Positions 14,595 through 21,603 of a DNA stretch of 23,401 bases are shown in pieces. A model generated the notes under the pieces. The model did no database searches. It was not told the DNA's origin and was given only the letters and a program-made list of their open reading frames with translations. Position 1 is the stretch's first letter, and each line of letters opens with the position of its first letter. The translations under genes were made by a program, and so were the position numbers. Source of the DNA: Gemmiger_A avium (GTDB lineage: Bacteria > Bacillota > Clostridia > Oscillospirales > Ruminococcaceae); assembly GCA_019114585.1 (NCBI GenBank), contig DXFE01000074.1:1-23401 (forward strand), read 5' to 3'.

Positions 14595-15965
14595 TCATTC
14601 TCCTTTTTTCTGCATCTGGTAAACCCGCTGCAAGATTGTTTCCAGCGCCATGCCGCGGCTGGCCTTTGCCAGCAGCCCGTCACCGGGGCGCAGCCAGGCA
14701 GCCAGACGGGCAGCGGCTTCCTCCGGGTCGGTGCAGTGCACCGCCTCCACCCCGGCTTCGGCGGCGGCCCGGGCGGTCAAGGCACTCTGCGGCCCATAGG
14801 CTACCAGATAGTTTACCCCGTTTTCCGCGGCCCAACGGCCGGTCTGGGTATGGGCTTCCTCGCTCACCGCGCCCAGTTCCAGCATATCGCCCAGCAGCGC
14901 CGCCCGGCGGGCCAGGGGCATCTGGCCGAACATGGTCAGCGAGGCTTTCATGCTGTCCGGGCTGGCGTTGTAGCAGTCCTCTACCACCGTGACGCCGCCG
15001 CACTGCACAATATGCTGCCGCATGCCGGTGGCCTGATAATCTGCCAGGGCAGCCGCGGCCCGGGCCGGATCCAGCCCCAGACGGGTGGCCGCGGTCCAGG
15101 CGGCCAGCGCGTCCGCCACGTTATGCCGCCCGAGCACCGGGATGCGGGCCTCGAACCGGCCAAACCGGCGGTCTTCAATGGTAAAGGCCTGGCCGCCGTC
15201 CTCATCCCGCACATCCAGCGCCCGCACATCGGCGGAAATATCTCCCGCTGCGCTGAACCAGACCGGATGCAGCCGGCCGGGGACCTGCGCACCGGGCAGC
15301 AGATCGTCGTCCCGGTTGAGAACCAGCGGCGCACCGTCCGGCAGGCCGGCGCAGATCTCCATCTTCGCTTTCAGAATATTCTCCCGGCTGCCCAAACTCT
15401 CCAGATGGGACACGCCGATGCAGGTGATAATACCAGCGGACGGGCGGGCGGCGCGGGTCAGCCGTTCGATCTCGCCCAGGTTGCTCATGCCCATCTCCAC
15501 CACGCCGTAGCGGATGGTATCGTCCAGGCGGAACAGGGTGTTGGGCAGGCCGATCTCGTTGTTCTGGTTGCCCTCGGTTTTCAGTGCCGGGCCAAAGGCG
15601 GACAGCACCGCGTAGCAGAATTCCTTGGTGGTGGTTTTGCCCACGCTGCCGGTAACCCCGATCAGGGTGGGAGAAAACAGGGTGCGGTAGTTGGCCGCCA
15701 TACGCACCATGGCGTGATGGCTGTTGGCGCAGAGGATCAGCCGCTGGGCCGGAACGCCCGGTACCGGGTGATTGGCCACCACCCAGGCCGCCCCGCCCCG
15801 GATGGCGGCGGCGGCGTAGTCATGCCCGTCCACCTTCTGGCCGGGGAAACATACAAACACACAACCGGGAACGACCTTGCGGCTGTCGGTAACCACCGCG
15901 GTGACCGGGCTCCCGTCGGCCAGGCCTACCCCCGCCAGCAGATGATTGGCTGCGATCGGTTGCAT
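14595..15965 (-). CDS. murF: MurF, UDP-MurNAc-tripeptide:D-Ala-D-Ala ligase
   Basis: A 456-residue cytosolic Mur ligase that adds D-Ala-D-Ala to the UDP-MurNAc tripeptide using ATP. The N-terminal domain has VVTDSRKVVPGCVFVCFPG (24-42), the MurE/MurF-type substrate site. The ATP loop is GVTGSVGKTTTKE (103-115), followed by KTEGNQNNEIGLPNTLF, which separates MurF from MurE, and VVEMGMSNLGEIERLT. The C-terminal domain contains VEDCYNASPDSMKASL. Start ATG 15965 has AAGGAGGG eight bases upstream; the frame is open for 18 more codons, but those lack a ribosome site and precede the family N-terminus. murE, its usual neighbour, is missing. Confidence 0.96.
   Translation of the reverse strand: MQPIAANHLLAGVGLADGSPVTAVVTDSRKVVPGCVFVCFPGQKVDGHDYAAAAIRGGAAWVVANHPVPGVPAQRLILCANSHHAMVRMAANYRTLFSPTLIGVTGSVGKTTTKEFCYAVLSAFGPALKTEGNQNNEIGLPNTLFRLDDTIRYGVVEMGMSNLGEIERLTRAARPSAGIITCIGVSHLESLGSRENILKAKMEICAGLPDGAPLVLNRDDDLLPGAQVPGRLHPVWFSAAGDISADVRALDVRDEDGGQAFTIEDRRFGRFEARIPVLGRHNVADALAAWTAATRLGLDPARAAAALADYQATGMRQHIVQCGGVTVVEDCYNASPDSMKASLTMFGQMPLARRAALLGDMLELGAVSEEAHTQTGRWAAENGVNYLVAYGPQSALTARAAAEAGVEAVHCTDPEEAAARLAAWLRPGDGLLAKASRGMALETILQRVYQMQKKGE
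14600..14605 (-). promoter_or_regulatory. mraY: Ribosome binding site deciding the mraY start
   Basis: AAGGAG lies inside the end of murF. It is one base from the ATG at 14598 and ten bases from the ATG at 14589, so it favours the latter. Confidence 0.65.
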
Positions 15966-15982
15966 ACGATTCCCTCCTTGTT

Positions 15983-15999
15983 CGGGACAAACCGTCCCG
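15983..15999 (-). other. Small hairpin before murF
   Basis: CGGGAC (15983-15988) and GTCCCG (15994-15999) form a 6-bp stem with a 5-base loop directly upstream of the murF ribosome site. With no T run it is not a terminator; it could adjust murF translation or transcript stability. Confidence 0.45.
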
Positions 16000-16028
16000 G
16001 TAGTATGTGTAGCGGACAAACGGCCGGA

Positions 16029-18284
16029 TTATTCCTCACCCGCGCCGGAATCGGTGGTGGTGATGGTAATCACCGTGCCCAGGGGCTGCTGGCTGTCCTT
16101 TTCCACGCTCTGGGCGGTGACCAGCCCGTTCTCCGGGCCGGAAACCGACACGTTGAAGCCGGCAGCTTTCAGCATCTGGGAGGCAAACTCGCCCTGACGG
16201 CCCACCACATCCGGCACCGCGGCGGTCTGATCCTCGGTGCTCTGGGTATACAGATACACGGTAGAGCCAAGCGGAACCTTGGTGCCGGCGGCGGGCGACT
16301 GGTGAATCACCTGGCCGATGCCGTCCACCAGCTCGTGACCCAGGCCCTTGCTGTTCAGGGTAGACTGCGCCAGGATCCATTCGCTGGAAGAGTTGCCCAG
16401 CACCAGATTCGGCACTGTAACGGTGGAGGACAGGTTCGAGGTATCCTTTTCAAAGCCCATGTAGGGGCCGATCTCGCTGAGCATGTTGCCCACCAGCGGG
16501 GCGCTGATGGTGCCGCTGGTCTCAAAGGTATCGCTGCGCACATCATCCAGCATGACCAGCACGGCGATCTGGGGATCGTCCACCGGCATAACGCCTACAA
16601 AGCTGTAACATACATTATAACTCCCATCCTCGTTTGCGTCCACATCCAGTTTCTCACCGGCACCAGACTTGCCGCCGATGCGGTAGCCTGCCACGTACGC
16701 GTTGCGGCCGCTGCCGCCATCCACAACGCCCTCCATCATGCTGACCACCTGGCTGCTGACCTCTTCGCTGACCACCTGGCGTTTGGGTTCGGGGTCGATC
16801 TCCTCCACCAGGTTGCCGTTGCTGTCCAGAATGCTGGACACAAGATGCGGCTGCACCAGATACCCGCCATTGACCACCGCGCAAACCGCGGTGATCATCT
16901 GGATCGGGGTGACCTTGTGGGTCTGGCCGAAGCTGCTGCTGGCCAGCTGCACCGGGCCCAGGCTGGACAGGGTATGGGAGATACCGCTCTCCTTGCCGGG
17001 CAGGTCGATGCCGGTCTTTTCCCGGAAGCCGAAACCGTTGTAGTATTCGTAGAAATCCTCCGCGCCCAGACGCTGCGCGATCTGGATAAACGCGATGTTG
17101 CAGCTGTTGTTCACCGCCTGCCCCACCGTCTGGATACCGTGGGTCTTGTGGTTAAAGCAGGTGTAGGTGGTATCCGCCACGGTATAGCTGCCCGGGCAGT
17201 TGAAGCTGGAGTTGGGGATGATAACACCCGCATCCAGCGCGGCCGCCGCCGTGACCAGCTTGAAGACGGAACCGGGCTCGTACAGCTCGGTGATGGCCTT
17301 GTTTTTCCACTGCCGTTCCCGGGCGGCACCCTGGGCTGTGGTAAACTCATCGCCGGACAGGCCGTCCAGCGTGGCGGCCAGGTCCTCGTCGTAGATGGTG
17401 TAGGGATCGTTGGGGTCAAAGTCCGGCTTGCTGGCCATGCCCAGCACCGCGCCGGTGTTCACATCTATGGCGATGGCCACACCGCGCTCCTGCACGTCGT
17501 AGGTGTCGATGGCCTCGCTCAGGTATCGCTCCAGAATGGACTGGATGTTGATGTCCACCGTGAGTACCAGGCTCTTGCCGTCCTCTGCCGGATAGGTGGT
17601 GGCCTGGTCGTTGTCCACCTCATAGCCCCAGCGGTTGCGCACCGTAACGGTGCGGCCGTCCACCCCGGCCAGCGTCTCATCGTAGTATTTTTCCAGGCCG
17701 TAGAAGCCGTCGCCGTCCGCATTGCAGAAGCCCAGCACACTGGCCAGGAACGCGCCGCAGGGGTACTGGCGCACACTGGTCTGGGTGGTGATCACCGCCA
17801 GGTCCTTGTCAAAATCATTGACAAAGGCTTTGACCGCATCGGCGGTGGGTTTGTCCACATTCTTGGCCAGAACCTTGTAGCGGGTGGAGGTATCCGACAG
17901 CTTTTCGTATACCTCGTCCGCATCCAGATTCAGGATCTCGGCCAGCCCTTCGCTGGCCTCTGCGATCCCCTCCGGGTCGCAGACGGTGGGGTCGGCGGTG
18001 ATGTCCCATACAGTTACACTGCGGGCCAGCACATTGCCGGTGGCATCGTAGATGTTGCCGCGCTGGGCCGGCAGAGTGGCATCCAGGGTCTGCTGGGCTG
18101 CCGCCTCGGCCTGGTATTCGTCTCCCATGGTGATCTGCAGCCAGTACAGCCGCCCGATCAGCAGCCCAAAGCCCAGAACAATAAACAGCCCCAGCAGAAC
18201 AGCGGTGCGCCGCGACAGAAGGCGGGGCACACCGGGCTGGGGTTCGGGTGGTGTGGGAGGTGTGATTTTGCGGGGAGGTGCCAT
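16029..18284 (-). CDS. Class B penicillin-binding protein with two PASTA domains (FtsI/SpoVD/PBP2x type)
   Basis: A 751-residue membrane-anchored transpeptidase that cross-links peptidoglycan at the septum. Order: Pro-rich cytoplasmic start (1-24), one membrane helix (about 28-46), dimerisation domain with RGNIYDATGNVLA, then the transpeptidase domain with SxxK in EPGSVFK (Ser339, Lys342), SxN as SCN (394-396) and the third motif KSG (539-541, GGKSGAGEK). Most relatives have KTGTA there; KSG is also found in PBP2x. Two C-terminal PASTA modules (about 622-682 and 688-746) suggest binding to glycan strands or beta-lactams. The start ATG 18284 is preferred. A GTG at 18371 would begin inside a hairpin, and ATG 18299 abuts the GGAAAGG site. 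Whether it is a sporulation or a division enzyme cannot be told. Confidence 0.93.
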   Translation of the reverse strand: MAPPRKITPPTPPEPQPGVPRLLSRRTAVLLGLFIVLGFGLLIGRLYWLQITMGDEYQAEAAAQQTLDATLPAQRGNIYDATGNVLARSVTVWDITADPTVCDPEGIAEASEGLAEILNLDADEVYEKLSDTSTRYKVLAKNVDKPTADAVKAFVNDFDKDLAVITTQTSVRQYPCGAFLASVLGFCNADGDGFYGLEKYYDETLAGVDGRTVTVRNRWGYEVDNDQATTYPAEDGKSLVLTVDINIQSILERYLSEAIDTYDVQERGVAIAIDVNTGAVLGMASKPDFDPNDPYTIYDEDLAATLDGLSGDEFTTAQGAARERQWKNKAITELYEPGSVFKLVTAAAALDAGVIIPNSSFNCPGSYTVADTTYTCFNHKTHGIQTVGQAVNNSCNIAFIQIAQRLGAEDFYEYYNGFGFREKTGIDLPGKESGISHTLSSLGPVQLASSSFGQTHKVTPIQMITAVCAVVNGGYLVQPHLVSSILDSNGNLVEEIDPEPKRQVVSEEVSSQVVSMMEGVVDGGSGRNAYVAGYRIGGKSGAGEKLDVDANEDGSYNVCYSFVGVMPVDDPQIAVLVMLDDVRSDTFETSGTISAPLVGNMLSEIGPYMGFEKDTSNLSSTVTVPNLVLGNSSSEWILAQSTLNSKGLGHELVDGIGQVIHQSPAAGTKVPLGSTVYLYTQSTEDQTAAVPDVVGRQGEFASQMLKAAGFNVSVSGPENGLVTAQSVEKDSQQPLGTVITITTTDSGAGEE

Positions 18285-18305
18285 AGGTGAAAGTACCATC
18301 CTTTC

Positions 18306-18377
18306 CGGCCATAGGCCGAGTAGGAAACGCCGCGCCGGGCGGCGAAAAGGACAACAAGCGTGCCGAAGCACGCTTGT
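18306..18377 (-). other. Structured leader with three hairpins between ftsL and the PBP gene
   Basis: On the minus strand, in transcript order: ACAAGCGTGC-TTCG-GCACGCTTGT (18377-18354, 10 bp with a UUCG tetraloop closed by C-G), CGCCGC-N5-GCGGCG (18344-18328) and CGGCC-TAT-GGCCG (18318-18306). The last ends at the ribosome site GGAAAGG of the PBP gene. The first hairpin lacks a proper T run, so it is not an obvious terminator. It may be a stability element, an RNase processing site or a translational control element. Confidence 0.7.
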
Positions 18378-18392
18378 CCGGTCCTGGTTTTG

Positions 18393-18863
18393 TTACGGAT
18401 TGAGATAGTTCAGGATGCTCAGAGCCATCTCGCCGATCTGACGGGCAATCTTGTTCAGACCGCTGTCCGGGCGGGTGATCTGGCTCTCCTGCTCTACGGT
18501 TATGTAGGTAACCTGGCTGGGATCGATCTTCATCAGGCCCAGTTTGGCCGCGATCTCATCCACATTGCTCTGGTTGGTGATGGCGTCCATCTGGCTGGTG
18601 AGATAGCTGTATTCGCTCTGGGCGGCGGCCAGCTGGCTTTCATACTTCTGGATATCAGCGGCCAGGGCCGACACCTGTGCCTGACTGAACAGGTAACTGC
18701 ACAGCAAAGCCAGAAGGATCCCCCCCACCGCTACCATGCGGACCTGCCGAAGCACAACCCAAACCATACCGGTGCGGTTGCCTTTGGCTACACGCAACGG
18801 CTGCTGTTTTTTTGCCTGCGGGCGGTTTTCAAACACCGACAGGTCATAGGCAGTCTGAGGCAT
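18393..18863 (-). CDS. ftsL: FtsL-like divisome protein
   Basis: A 156-residue bitopic membrane protein. A basic cytoplasmic part (1-40) leads to one membrane helix (about 43-60), then a coiled coil (ALAADIQKYESQLAAAQSEY, about 66-98) and a short motif DEIAAKLGLMKIDPSQVTYI that matches the FtsL/septum-formation pattern. FtsL links FtsQ and FtsB/DivIC and activates the FtsW-PBP pair. Sequence is poorly conserved in this family, so the call rests mainly on topology and on its place between rsmH and the class B PBP. AAAGGAGGAG precedes the ATG. Confidence 0.88.
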   Translation of the reverse strand: MPQTAYDLSVFENRPQAKKQQPLRVAKGNRTGMVWVVLRQVRMVAVGGILLALLCSYLFSQAQVSALAADIQKYESQLAAAQSEYSYLTSQMDAITNQSNVDEIAAKLGLMKIDPSQVTYITVEQESQITRPDSGLNKIARQIGEMALSILNYLNP

Positions 18864-18898
18864 GAGGGTCTCCTCCTTTCCGGATTGCTGAACAGGGT

Positions 18899-19822
18899 TT
18901 ACAGTTTTTCAATGACCCGCAGTTTGGCGCTGCGGCTGCGGCGGTTTTCTTCCAGTTCCTGCGCGGCCGCTTCGATGGGCTTGCGGTTGACCAGACGGCC
19001 TTTCGCCTTGCCGCCGCAGACGCAGACCGGCAGTTCCGGCGGGCAGATGCAGGCGGTAGCCCACTGGCGGAACCGATTTTTGACCAGCCGGTCCTCCAGG
19101 GAATGGAAGGTAATAATGGCGAACCGTCCGCCGGGATTGAGGGCTTCAAAGATACCGTCCAGCCCTTCGCTCAAGGCATCCAGCTCACCGTTCACAGCGA
19201 TGCGCAGCGCCTGGAAGGAGCGGCGGCTGGGATTTTTGTCCTTGCGGCGCACCGCGGGCGGCAGCGCCGACGCGATGGTATCGGCCAGCTGCAGGGTGGT
19301 CAGGATGGGCTGGCGTTCCCGCAGCCGCACGATATGCCCGGCAATCGCCCAGGCATAGGGTTCCTCACCGTACTCCCGCAGGATGCGGGCCAGTTCTTCC
19401 CGGCTGGCGGTGTTGACCAGATCCGCGGCGGTGGGGCCGCTCTGGCTCATCCGCATATCCAGCGGCGCGTCCATCCGGTAGGAGAACCCCCGTTCCCCAT
19501 CGTCCAGCTGATGGCTGGACACGCCCAGATCCAGCAGCGCGCCGTCCAGCCCGTCGATGCCCAGCTGCCGCAGCACGGCGGGGGCATTGCGGAAATTGGA
19601 CTGCACCACGGTAGCGGGCAGACCGGCCAGCCGCTGGGTGGCCACCTCAATGGCGTCCGGGTCCTGGTCCAGGCTGATAAGGCGGCCGGTGGTCAGCCGG
19701 CGGGCAATCGCGCCGGAATGCCCGGCCCCGCCGGCGGTGCCGTCCAGATAAATGCCGTCCGGTTTGATGGCAAGCCCGTCCAGACATTCCTGCAGCAGCA
19801 CGGGCTGATGGCTGAATTCCAC
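18899..19822 (-). CDS. rsmH: RsmH (MraW), 16S rRNA m4C1402 methyltransferase
   Basis: A 307-residue SAM-dependent enzyme that N4-methylates C1402 in the ribosomal decoding centre. Seen: HQPVLLQECLDGLA (5-18), SAM loop YLDGTAGGAGHSGAI (25-39), LLDLGVSSHQLDDGERGFSY and MDAPLDMRM in the centre, NPSRRSFQALRIAVNGEL, FHSLEDRLVKNRF and a Cys-rich turn CICPPELPVCVCGGKAKGR near the C-terminus. The length is normal. The start is GTG at 19822 with AAAGGGGA nine bases away. It follows mraZ by 30 bases. Confidence 0.97.
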   Translation of the reverse strand: MEFSHQPVLLQECLDGLAIKPDGIYLDGTAGGAGHSGAIARRLTTGRLISLDQDPDAIEVATQRLAGLPATVVQSNFRNAPAVLRQLGIDGLDGALLDLGVSSHQLDDGERGFSYRMDAPLDMRMSQSGPTAADLVNTASREELARILREYGEEPYAWAIAGHIVRLRERQPILTTLQLADTIASALPPAVRRKDKNPSRRSFQALRIAVNGELDALSEGLDGIFEALNPGGRFAIITFHSLEDRLVKNRFRQWATACICPPELPVCVCGGKAKGRLVNRKPIEAAAQELEENRRSRSAKLRVIEKL

Positions 19823-19852
19823 GATGGCTTGTCCCCTTTCGGCTCAGAATGA

Positions 19853-20278
19853 TCAGATGTCCAGTTCCTCCATGGTGGCCGCCAGTTTCTGGGTGTCCAT
19901 GGTGATCTGTTCGTTATAAGCACGCCAGGAGCGGGTGTCCCAGATCTCGGCGTGGTTGCGGTTGCCGATGATGGTGACCTCCTTTTCCAGCCCGGCGTGG
20001 CGGCGCAGCACCGGCGGCAGCAGGATACGCCCCTGCTTGTCCGGCGTGACCTCCTCGGCGGCGGAAAACAAGAACCGCTGAATGTCGCGGCTTTTGGTCA
20101 TGCCCTTGGCGGCAAAGGTGGCGGCCAGCTGCTCAAACTCGCTTTGGGAAAAAGCCACAAGGCAGCCGTCCAGCCAGCGGGTGACCACGAACCGCTCCCC
20201 CATTTCCTCCCGGAAACGGGCGGGGAAATTCAGGCGGCCCTTTGCGTCGATGGCGTAGTTGTACTCGCCCACCAGCAT
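19853..20278 (-). CDS. mraZ: MraZ, transcription regulator of the dcw cluster
   Basis: A 141-residue AbrB-like protein that forms ring oligomers, binds tandem repeats in front of its own operon and represses it. The two copies of the D-x-x-x-R motif are visible: DAKGR (11-15) with LNFPARFRE, and DKQGR (80-84) with ILLPPVLR. First gene of the cluster; GGAAGGAGG precedes the ATG. Three repeats that fit its binding site lie 55-82 bases upstream of its start codon (20333-20360). Confidence 0.97.
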   Translation of the reverse strand: MLVGEYNYAIDAKGRLNFPARFREEMGERFVVTRWLDGCLVAFSQSEFEQLAATFAAKGMTKSRDIQRFLFSAAEEVTPDKQGRILLPPVLRRHAGLEKEVTIIGNRNHAEIWDTRSWRAYNEQITMDTQKLAATMEELDI

Positions 20279-20332
20279 CGCGGCCCGCCTCCTTCCTCTT
20301 TGCGGCTTGTGAAGGGTATTTCCTGGGTTTTA

Positions 20333-20360
20333 ACCCACTTCTACCCACTTTTACCCACTT
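20333..20360 (-). promoter_or_regulatory. MraZ box: three tandem repeats
   Basis: On the minus strand AAGTGGGT occurs three times (20360-20353, 20350-20343, 20340-20333) with an exact 10-base period, one helical turn. TGGG repeats with 10-base period are the known MraZ targets. They lie just downstream of the -10 box, over the probable transcript start, the position expected for autorepression. Confidence 0.85.
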
Positions 20361-20369
20361 ATATGGTTT

Positions 20370-20398
20370 ATTATACTGAACAGCCCCCTAAAAAGCAA
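20370..20398 (-). promoter_or_regulatory. Sigma-A promoter of the dcw cluster
   Basis: On the minus strand, -35 box TTGCTT (20398-20393), 17-base spacer and perfect -10 box TATAAT (20375-20370). The transcript would begin near 20363, giving mraZ a leader of about 85 bases. Confidence 0.82.
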
Positions 20399-20400
20399 TA

Positions 20401-20425
20401 GGCCCGGCGCAAAAAAGGCCGGGCC
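20401..20425 (-). other. GC-rich hairpin upstream of the dcw promoter
   Basis: GGCCCGGC (20401-20408) and GCCGGGCC (20418-20425) form an 8-bp stem with a 9-base A-rich (plus-strand) loop. It abuts the -35 box. On the minus strand TATTGCTTTTT follows, so it could be a second, weaker terminator shielding the dcw promoter. A further small hairpin, CGCCA-TTTT-TGGCG, is at 20452-20465. I see no gene in 20279-20593. Confidence 0.5.
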
Positions 20426-20497
20426 CGGATTGTCTATTTATGGCAGAATCTCGCCATTTTTGGCGTATTTATTCTCCGGTGTGAAAGATCGGTTACA

Positions 20498-20517
20498 AAA
20501 GTGGGACAAAGTGGTGA
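20498..20517 (+). promoter_or_regulatory. Possible second MraZ-like site (two repeats)
   Basis: On the plus strand AAAGTGGGAC and AAAGTGGTGA stand side by side with a 10-base period. They share the AAAGTGG core of the MraZ repeats at the dcw promoter, but point the other way and lie about 140 bases upstream. Only two copies are present and the match could be chance. Confidence 0.35.
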
Positions 20518-20542
20518 AGCCATCCCGCCCGCCAGCCAAAAG

Positions 20543-20579
20543 CACAAAAACCGGGATACCAAAAGCGGTATCCCGGTTT
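20543..20579 (-). terminator. Terminator of the uvrC-rsmD-coiled-coil operon
   Basis: A perfect 13-bp stem, AAACCGGGATACC (20548-20560) and GGTATCCCGGTTT (20567-20579), with a 6-base loop; on the minus strand TTTTTGTGCTTTT follows. Confidence 0.92.
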
Positions 20580-20593
20580 GTTTGTATGTCCGA

Positions 20594-21052
20594 TCAGACG
20601 TTCTTGGCGGCCTGGCGCAGATTGGTGCGCACGTTTTTCACCTCGGCTGCGCTGCGGGCCAGCTGTTCTTCGCTGGCGCGCAGCATATTGTCGCAGTACT
20701 CGGTGACGGTCTGGCGCATCTCCCGGGCCTGGCTCTGGGCCGTGGAGATGATCTCCGCCGCCCGCTGCTGAGCCGCGCGCACAACCTCCTGCTCGCCCAC
20801 CAGGATGCGGGCACGCTCTTCCGCCTTTTTGATGATGCCCTCGCTCTCCCGCTTGGCACTGGCAATGATCTCGCCCCGGTCCTGCACGATGGCCTTGGCC
20901 TGGCGGATCTCATTGGGCAGGTTCAGACGGACCTCGTCGATCAGGTCCCGCACCTTCTCCACATCCACAGCACGCTTGCCGCCGCTGAAAGGCAGGCCCG
21001 CCCCTTCTTCCAGGGTCTCCTCCATCATGTCCAGCAATTCGTCGATGTTCAT
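20594..21052 (-). CDS. Coiled-coil protein, DivIVA/ATPase-subunit-H-like
   Basis: A 152-residue soluble protein. After a short acidic N-terminus (MNIDELLDMMEETLEEG) and a Gly-rich turn, residues about 30-150 form a long charged helix with heptads rich in Ala, Glu, Arg and Lys (IIKKAEERARILVGEQEVVR). Such proteins are often annotated as ATPase or as V-type ATPase subunit H-like on weak coiled-coil similarity; no ATP-binding motif is present, so that name should not be taken as function. The start overlaps the rsmD stop as ATGA, which ties its synthesis to rsmD. Function unknown. Confidence 0.85.
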   Translation of the reverse strand: MNIDELLDMMEETLEEGAGLPFSGGKRAVDVEKVRDLIDEVRLNLPNEIRQAKAIVQDRGEIIASAKRESEGIIKKAEERARILVGEQEVVRAAQQRAAEIISTAQSQAREMRQTVTEYCDNMLRASEEQLARSAAEVKNVRTNLRQAAKNV

Positions 21053-21600
21053 AGGTCTGCACTCCTTTTCTGATAGCGGGTCACCAGCACGGTGCCGTAT
21101 CGGTATTGTTTGATTTTTTCCAGCCCGGCGGCCTCATCCGGCAGATCGGCGGCCAGCTCACTTTCGCAGAGCACCGTGCCGCCCGGCTCCATATGCGCCG
21201 CCAGCAGCGGCAGGATCTCGGCCAAAGTGCCGTGCCGGTAGGGCGGATCCAGCAGCGCCAGATGGAAGGTATCCTGGGTGCGGGCCAGGAACTTGTCCGC
21301 CTCGCCCCAGACCACCTGCGCCTGGTTCTCCACGCCGGCAGCCCGGCAATTGCGCTTGACCACCTCTACGGCAGGGCGGCTGCTGTCCACAAAGACGCAG
21401 CGGGCCGCGCCGCGGCTCAGCGCCTCGATGCCCAGCTGACCGCTGCCCGCAAACAGATCCAGTACCCGGGCCCCGGGCAGCAGAAACTGCAGGGCACTGA
21501 ACATGCCTTCCTTGACCCGGTCAATGGTAGGCCGGGTCACATCCTCGCCGGGCAGGGTTTCGAGGCGGGTGCCCCGGGCGCTTCCGGAAATCACGCGCAT
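21049..21600 (-). CDS. rsmD: RsmD, 16S rRNA m2G966 methyltransferase
   Basis: A 183-residue SAM-dependent enzyme that N2-methylates G966 of 16S rRNA. It opens with MRVISGSARGTRLETLPG and TRPTIDRVKEGMFSAL, both typical of RsmD. The SAM loop is LDLFAGSGQLG (47-57), followed by EALSRGA, and the catalytic motif is DPPY (118-121). AAGGAGG lies before the ATG and the uvrC stop is three bases upstream. coaD, the usual downstream partner in many Firmicutes, is replaced here by the coiled-coil gene. Confidence 0.96.
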   Translation of the reverse strand: MRVISGSARGTRLETLPGEDVTRPTIDRVKEGMFSALQFLLPGARVLDLFAGSGQLGIEALSRGAARCVFVDSSRPAVEVVKRNCRAAGVENQAQVVWGEADKFLARTQDTFHLALLDPPYRHGTLAEILPLLAAHMEPGGTVLCESELAADLPDEAAGLEKIKQYRYGTVLVTRYQKRSADL

Positions 21601-21603
21601 GGT

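Noticed and set aside
15966..16019. Longer start for murF at 16019
   Set aside because: The extra 18 residues do not fit the family N-terminus, and the strong ribosome site is just before 15965.
14583..18290. A 1235-codon plus-strand open frame across murF and the PBP gene
   Set aside because: It is antisense to two recognisable cell-wall genes, is rich in His, Gln, Gly and Arg typical of shadow frames, and has no domains.
18285..18371. Longer start for the PBP gene at 18371
   Set aside because: The GTG lies inside the UUCG hairpin and the added residues are unlike the family; ATG 18284 is better placed after GGAAAGG.
18354..18377. UUCG hairpin read as an intrinsic terminator between ftsL and the PBP gene
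   Set aside because: Only TGTCCTTTT follows, not a proper T run, and the downstream genes have no other obvious promoter.
20333..20360. Tandem repeats taken as a short CRISPR or iteron array
   Set aside because: The units are only 8 bases at 10-base period in front of mraZ, which fits an MraZ box; there are no spacers or cas genes.
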